This document shows, piece after piece, positions 61,121 through 64,000 of a stretch of DNA of 64,000 nt. This DNA comes from Pantoea latae. Its GTDB lineage: Bacteria; Pseudomonadota; Gammaproteobacteria; Enterobacterales; Enterobacteriaceae. The stretch spans positions 1-64,000 of the forward strand of contig NZ_MWUE01000017.1 of assembly GCF_002077695.1 (NCBI RefSeq). Reading direction: 5' to 3'. The notes beneath the pieces were generated by a model that saw nothing but the letters and a program-made list of their open reading frames with translations, did not search any database and was not told the DNA's origin. A program made the translations under genes and the position numbers. Position 1 is the first letter of the stretch; each line of letters begins with the position of its first letter.

Positions 61121-62008
61121 TTACCACTGCCAGCGTTTTTCAGCCAGATCCACCAGCAGACGCGCGGCTGGGGAGAGCTCGCTGAGCGAACGATATTGCC
61201 AGCCGAAGGTGCGCGGCATCATCACCAGCGGCAGCGGGATTTCCACCAGCGCGTGCTGCGTCATATCCTCCTGCAGCAGCCGCCGCGAGAGAAAACTCAG
61301 CAGGTGGGTCTGGGCCAGCACCTGACGCAGCGGCGACAGCGTATTGCTTTCCATCTGCACGCGCGGCGGAGCGTAGCCGCCGCTGCGCAGACGCTGCTCC
61401 AGCCACTGGCGCGTGGCGACCTGCGGCGACGGCAGCAGCCACTGAAAGCGGTCCAGCTGCTCAGGCGTGGGGTGCACGCCCGCCAGCGGATGAAAACTGC
61501 TCGCCGCGACCACCACCGGATCTTCCGTCAGCGGCCGGGTGACGAACTCATGATTGTCGTCAGGCAAAAAGCCGAGGATCAAATCCAGCTTGTTTTCCCG
61601 CAGCCGCGACTGCAGCAGATCGTTCAGGCCGACCTGCACCTCCAGCACCACCGAAGGGGCGTGCTGCAGCAGCTCGCGCGTCAGATTGGGCAGCATGAAT
61701 TCCGCCGCGGTCGCGGCTACGCCGAGGCGGATCACGCCCGCCGCGCCCGATCCCAGCGCCTTGAGATCCTGCTGTGTGACCTGCATCAGGTGCAGCACTT
61801 TTTGAGCACGTTCACAAAGTAGCAACCCCGCTTCCGTCAGTTTGATACCGCGCCCGATCTTCAAAATCAGCCGCGTCGCGCACGATTTTTCCAGGCGCTG
61901 TATGCATTTGGTCAGCGCGGGCTGGGTGATACCAAGGGCTTGCGCGGCTTTGCCCAGATGCGCCGTTTCGCGCACCACCAGCAGGTAAGTCAGATCCTTC
62001 AGCTCCAT
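61121..62008 (-). CDS. LysR-family transcriptional regulator
   Basis: A 295-aa LysR-type protein: HTH 'MELKDLTYLLVVRETAHLGK', 'ALGITQPALTKCIQRLEKSC', then effector domain 'GVIRLGVAATAAEFMLPNLT' and 'VLAQTHLLSFLSRRLLQEDM'. GAGAGGAATAA precedes the ATG. It is divergent from the hydroxyacid dehydrogenase/RraA-like genes (95 bp gap), so it is most likely their regulator. A link to the dehydrogenase operon behind it is also possible. Confidence 0.9.
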   Translation of the reverse strand: MELKDLTYLLVVRETAHLGKAAQALGITQPALTKCIQRLEKSCATRLILKIGRGIKLTEAGLLLCERAQKVLHLMQVTQQDLKALGSGAAGVIRLGVAATAAEFMLPNLTRELLQHAPSVVLEVQVGLNDLLQSRLRENKLDLILGFLPDDNHEFVTRPLTEDPVVVAASSFHPLAGVHPTPEQLDRFQWLLPSPQVATRQWLEQRLRSGGYAPPRVQMESNTLSPLRQVLAQTHLLSFLSRRLLQEDMTQHALVEIPLPLVMMPRTFGWQYRSLSELSPAARLLVDLAEKRWQW

Positions 62009-62102
62009 TTATTCCTCTCAGGAATCGATTAATAAAATAAGCGGAATACTATTTATCGTTTCATCCTGCCAGGCTAGATGAAAATTAACAAGGGAGTAAC
62101 AC

Positions 62103-63080
62103 ATGAGCTGGACTATTCTGATGACCGCGCCTGTTCTGGGCGCCGGAGGCGAACGCGCACTGGCGGAAGCGGGGTGCGAGGTGCACTACCTGCGCGACAG
62201 CCAGGATGCGGCCGAGGTCGAGGCGCTGATGGCGCGCATCCCGTTCGACGCGGTGATTTCGCGCACCGTTACCCTCAGCCGCACGGCGATTGCCGCCTGT
62301 CCGACGCTGAAGGTGATCTGCAAGCATGGCGTCGGCGTGACCAATATCGACGTGGAGGCGGCGACCTCCTTCGGCATTCCGGTGTTCACCACGCCCGGCA
62401 CCAACGCGCAGTCCGTGGCGGAGCTAACGCTGGGCCTGATGCTCAGCGCGGCGCGGCGCATCAGCTGGCTTGAGCAGGAGATCGCGCAGGGTCGCTGGAC
62501 GCGCAACGGCAGCAGCATGGAGCTGAGCGGAAAAACGCTGGGTCTGGTGGGCATGGGCGAGATTGGCCAGCGCGTGGCGCGCATCGCCCGGGCGATGGGC
62601 ATGCGGGTGCGCTTTTACGATCCGGCGGCGCAGGTGCAGGACCTCTCGCCCGATGAGCAGGTTGAATCCCTCGACGCGCTGCTGGCGCAGAGTCAGGTGC
62701 TGAGCCTGCACTGCCCGGTCAACGCCGCCACGCGCCAGATGCTGAACAGCCGAACGCTGGCGCTGCTGCCGGCCGGCGCGCTGGTGATCAATACCTCGCG
62801 CGGCGAACTGATTGACGAAGCGGCGCTGGACGCGGCGTTGCGCAGCGGTCAGCTGTTTGCCGCCGGGCTCGATACCGTCGCCGTGGAGCCGCTGCCCGCC
62901 GATCACCCTTTCCGCAGCCTGACTAACCTGGTGATGACGCCGCATATTGGCGGCTCCACTCCGGAAGCGCTGGATAAGGTCGCCCTCTTCGCGGCGCGCC
63001 AGTGTCTCGACTTTCTCAAGGGTGCGGCGGTCGATCCGCGCACCTGTGTTAACCGCGCGGTACTTAAGGAGCATTCATGA
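62103..63080 (+). CDS. D-isomer-specific 2-hydroxyacid dehydrogenase (phosphoglycerate dehydrogenase-like)
   Basis: A 325-aa NAD-dependent D-2-hydroxyacid dehydrogenase. 'CKHGVGVTNIDVEAATSFGI', 'VFTTPGTNAQSVAELTLGLM', Rossmann 'TLGLVGMGEIGQRVARIARA' (near residue 145), 'INTSRGELIDEAALDAALRS' with catalytic Arg and 'MTPHIGGSTPEALDKVALFA' with catalytic His. It has no ACT domain and sits next to an RraA-like gene, so it is a catabolic enzyme for a hydroxy acid and not the serine-pathway SerA. AGGGAG precedes the ATG. It overlaps the next gene by 4 nt. Confidence 0.9.
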   Translation: MSWTILMTAPVLGAGGERALAEAGCEVHYLRDSQDAAEVEALMARIPFDAVISRTVTLSRTAIAACPTLKVICKHGVGVTNIDVEAATSFGIPVFTTPGTNAQSVAELTLGLMLSAARRISWLEQEIAQGRWTRNGSSMELSGKTLGLVGMGEIGQRVARIARAMGMRVRFYDPAAQVQDLSPDEQVESLDALLAQSQVLSLHCPVNAATRQMLNSRTLALLPAGALVINTSRGELIDEAALDAALRSGQLFAAGLDTVAVEPLPADHPFRSLTNLVMTPHIGGSTPEALDKVALFAARQCLDFLKGAAVDPRTCVNRAVLKEHS

Positions 63081-63769
63081 CCCCATCTGACACCTGGCCA
63101 GCCGGCTACTTTATCGGACAGCGCGATACGCTGCCTGATGCAGAGACTATTGACGCCTTTCGCCGCCTGCCGGTACCCAATATCGGCGACTGCATGGGCC
63201 GCTCCTGCGGCGCGCTGGGGCTGCAGGCCTGGCATAACGATCCGCAGCATGTGCTGTGCGGCCCGGCGCTGACGGTGAAGGTGCGTCCCGGCGACAACCT
63301 GATGATCCACAAGGCGATTGAAATGGCGCAGCCAGGGGATGTGCTGGTGATCGACGGCGGCGGCGACCTGACCCAGGCGCTGATCGGCGGGCTGATGCGC
63401 ACCTCCGCCATCGCCAAAAAAATTGCCGGCTTTGTGATCGATGGCGCCATTCGCGACGTCAATGAGTGGGCCGAAGGCGGCGTGGCGCTCTGGGCGCGCG
63501 GCAATACGCTGCGCGGTCCGAGCAAAGAGGGGCCAGGCCAAATCAACGTCACCATCCAGTGCGCGGGCCTGGTGGTGAATCCAGGCGATCTGATCGTGGC
63601 CGACGCCGACGGGGTGATCAGTATCCCGCAGTCGCAGCTGGCTGCGTTGCTGCCGCGCGTGCGCGAACATGAGCAGCGCGAAGCGCGCATCCGTGAAACC
63701 AACCGCAGCGGAACCGCCGATCCCGAGCGTTTCAACGCCGTGTTGCGCGCCAAAGGGTGCCCGCTGTAA
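63077..63769 (+). CDS. RraA-like protein (HMG/CHA aldolase family)
   Basis: A 230-aa protein of the RraA/dimethylmenaquinone-methyltransferase-like family. 'NIGDCMGRSCGALG', 'PALTVKVRPGDNLMIHKAIE', 'VLVIDGGGDLTQALIGGLMR', 'GFVIDGAIRDVNEW' with the Arg-Asp pair that binds the metal and carboxylate, and 'VVNPGDLIVADADGVISIPQ'. Many such proteins cleave 4-hydroxy-4-methyl-2-oxoglutarate or decarboxylate oxaloacetate; length and residues fit this enzymic branch better than the RNase E inhibitor. Overlap with the dehydrogenase gene suggests one pathway. Confidence 0.88.
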   Translation: MTPSDTWPAGYFIGQRDTLPDAETIDAFRRLPVPNIGDCMGRSCGALGLQAWHNDPQHVLCGPALTVKVRPGDNLMIHKAIEMAQPGDVLVIDGGGDLTQALIGGLMRTSAIAKKIAGFVIDGAIRDVNEWAEGGVALWARGNTLRGPSKEGPGQINVTIQCAGLVVNPGDLIVADADGVISIPQSQLAALLPRVREHEQREARIRETNRSGTADPERFNAVLRAKGCPL

Positions 63770-63781
63770 AGGAGAGGAAAG

Positions 63782-64000
63782 ATGAAAAAAGGCACCAGGA
63801 TAATGTCGCTGCTGGCGGCAATGCTTGTGACTGGTCAGGCCGGCGCGCAGGATCGCCTGCCGGTGACGCTGCCGACTCAACAGGATAGCCGACTGCAGCA
63901 GGTCGAGACCTCGCCGCGCGTCTGGAATGGCGTCACCGTCAGTCCTGAAGGGCGTATTTTCGCGTCGCTGACGCAGTCGGAAGGGGCGGGCCCGCAGCTG
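63782..64000 (+). CDS. Exported protein start, probable royal-jelly/gluconolactonase-like (partial)
   Basis: 73 codons are visible before the window ends, so the gene is 3'-truncated. The product begins with a signal peptide ('MKKGTRIMSLLAAMLVTG', cleavage near 'AGA'), and the mature start 'RVWNGVTVSPEGRIFASLTQ' is the opening blade of the MRJP/Yellow and SMP-30-like six-bladed propeller family. GGAGAGG lies 7 nt before ATG 63782, 12 nt after the RraA-like stop, so it is in the same operon. A periplasmic lactonase-like role would fit hydroxy-acid catabolism but is not proven. Confidence 0.7.
   Translation, partial: MKKGTRIMSLLAAMLVTGQAGAQDRLPVTLPTQQDSRLQQVETSPRVWNGVTVSPEGRIFASLTQSEGAGPQL

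Overview
The window looks like chromosomal DNA of an enterobacterium, most likely an Erwiniaceae member of the Pantoea/Mixta type. This is inferred from an intact ast operon, E. coli-like YddG, Hha, PACE and YaaU-type proteins, high GC, and a large accessory load of catabolic and surface genes. No rRNA, tRNA, insertion sequence or CRISPR array was recognised.

Layout. 1-9.05 kb: the 3' end of a giant Ig-like/repeat adhesin followed by its type I secretion system (TolC-like porin, LapB-type ABC exporter, HlyD adaptor), a BapABCD-like order. 9.06-12.5 kb: on the minus strand, a periplasmic OB-fold protein and a large autotransporter with a Pro/Glu-rich repeat linker. 13-17.6 kb: small stress and housekeeping genes (DUF333 lipoprotein, an MDR oxidoreductase with an SRPBCC partner, a quinol-monooxygenase-like protein, an Hha-family modulator, a PACE efflux pump). 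Among them is a candidate type I toxin-antitoxin locus: a 39-aa membrane peptide on the minus strand, with a divergent ~100-nt RNA whose 5' end repeats 21 nt of the toxin leader. 17.7-27 kb: gdhA divergent from astCADBE plus a CycA-like permease, together the arginine/glutamate catabolic block. 27-28 kb: small membrane ORFs, one near a perfect FNR box.

28-34 kb: a UbiD-type decarboxylase, divergent MarR and GlxA-type regulators, a YaaU-like MFS carrier and YddG; an aromatic-acid handling region. 34.3-39.7 kb: a DHDPS-family lyase, an aldehyde dehydrogenase, a GntR regulator and a DAO-family flavoenzyme, consistent with catabolism of an amino or imino acid. 40-41.9 kb: a second SRPBCC/alcohol dehydrogenase pair. 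42.2-46.9 kb: a lysozyme-like effector (degenerate M23 plus GH19-like domain) with three tandem secreted putative immunity proteins.

47.3-51.1 kb: a monooxygenase-like protein and a tartrate/D-malate cluster (dehydrogenase, ACS-family MFS carrier, divergent LysR). 51.3-55.7 kb: a three-subunit molybdenum hydroxylase (PaoABC-like) and an OhrR-type MarR regulator. 55.7-56.2 kb: two convergent AriR/YmgB-like small proteins. 56.5-62 kb: on the minus strand, a membrane GMC dehydrogenase complex (Tat subunit, flavoprotein, triheme cytochrome c, HbpS-like protein), then DoxX and LysR. 62.1-64 kb: a D-2-hydroxyacid dehydrogenase, an RraA-like protein and the start of an exported gluconolactonase/royal-jelly-like protein, cut by the window edge.

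All calls come from reading translated sequence and DNA motifs by eye; no database search was run.
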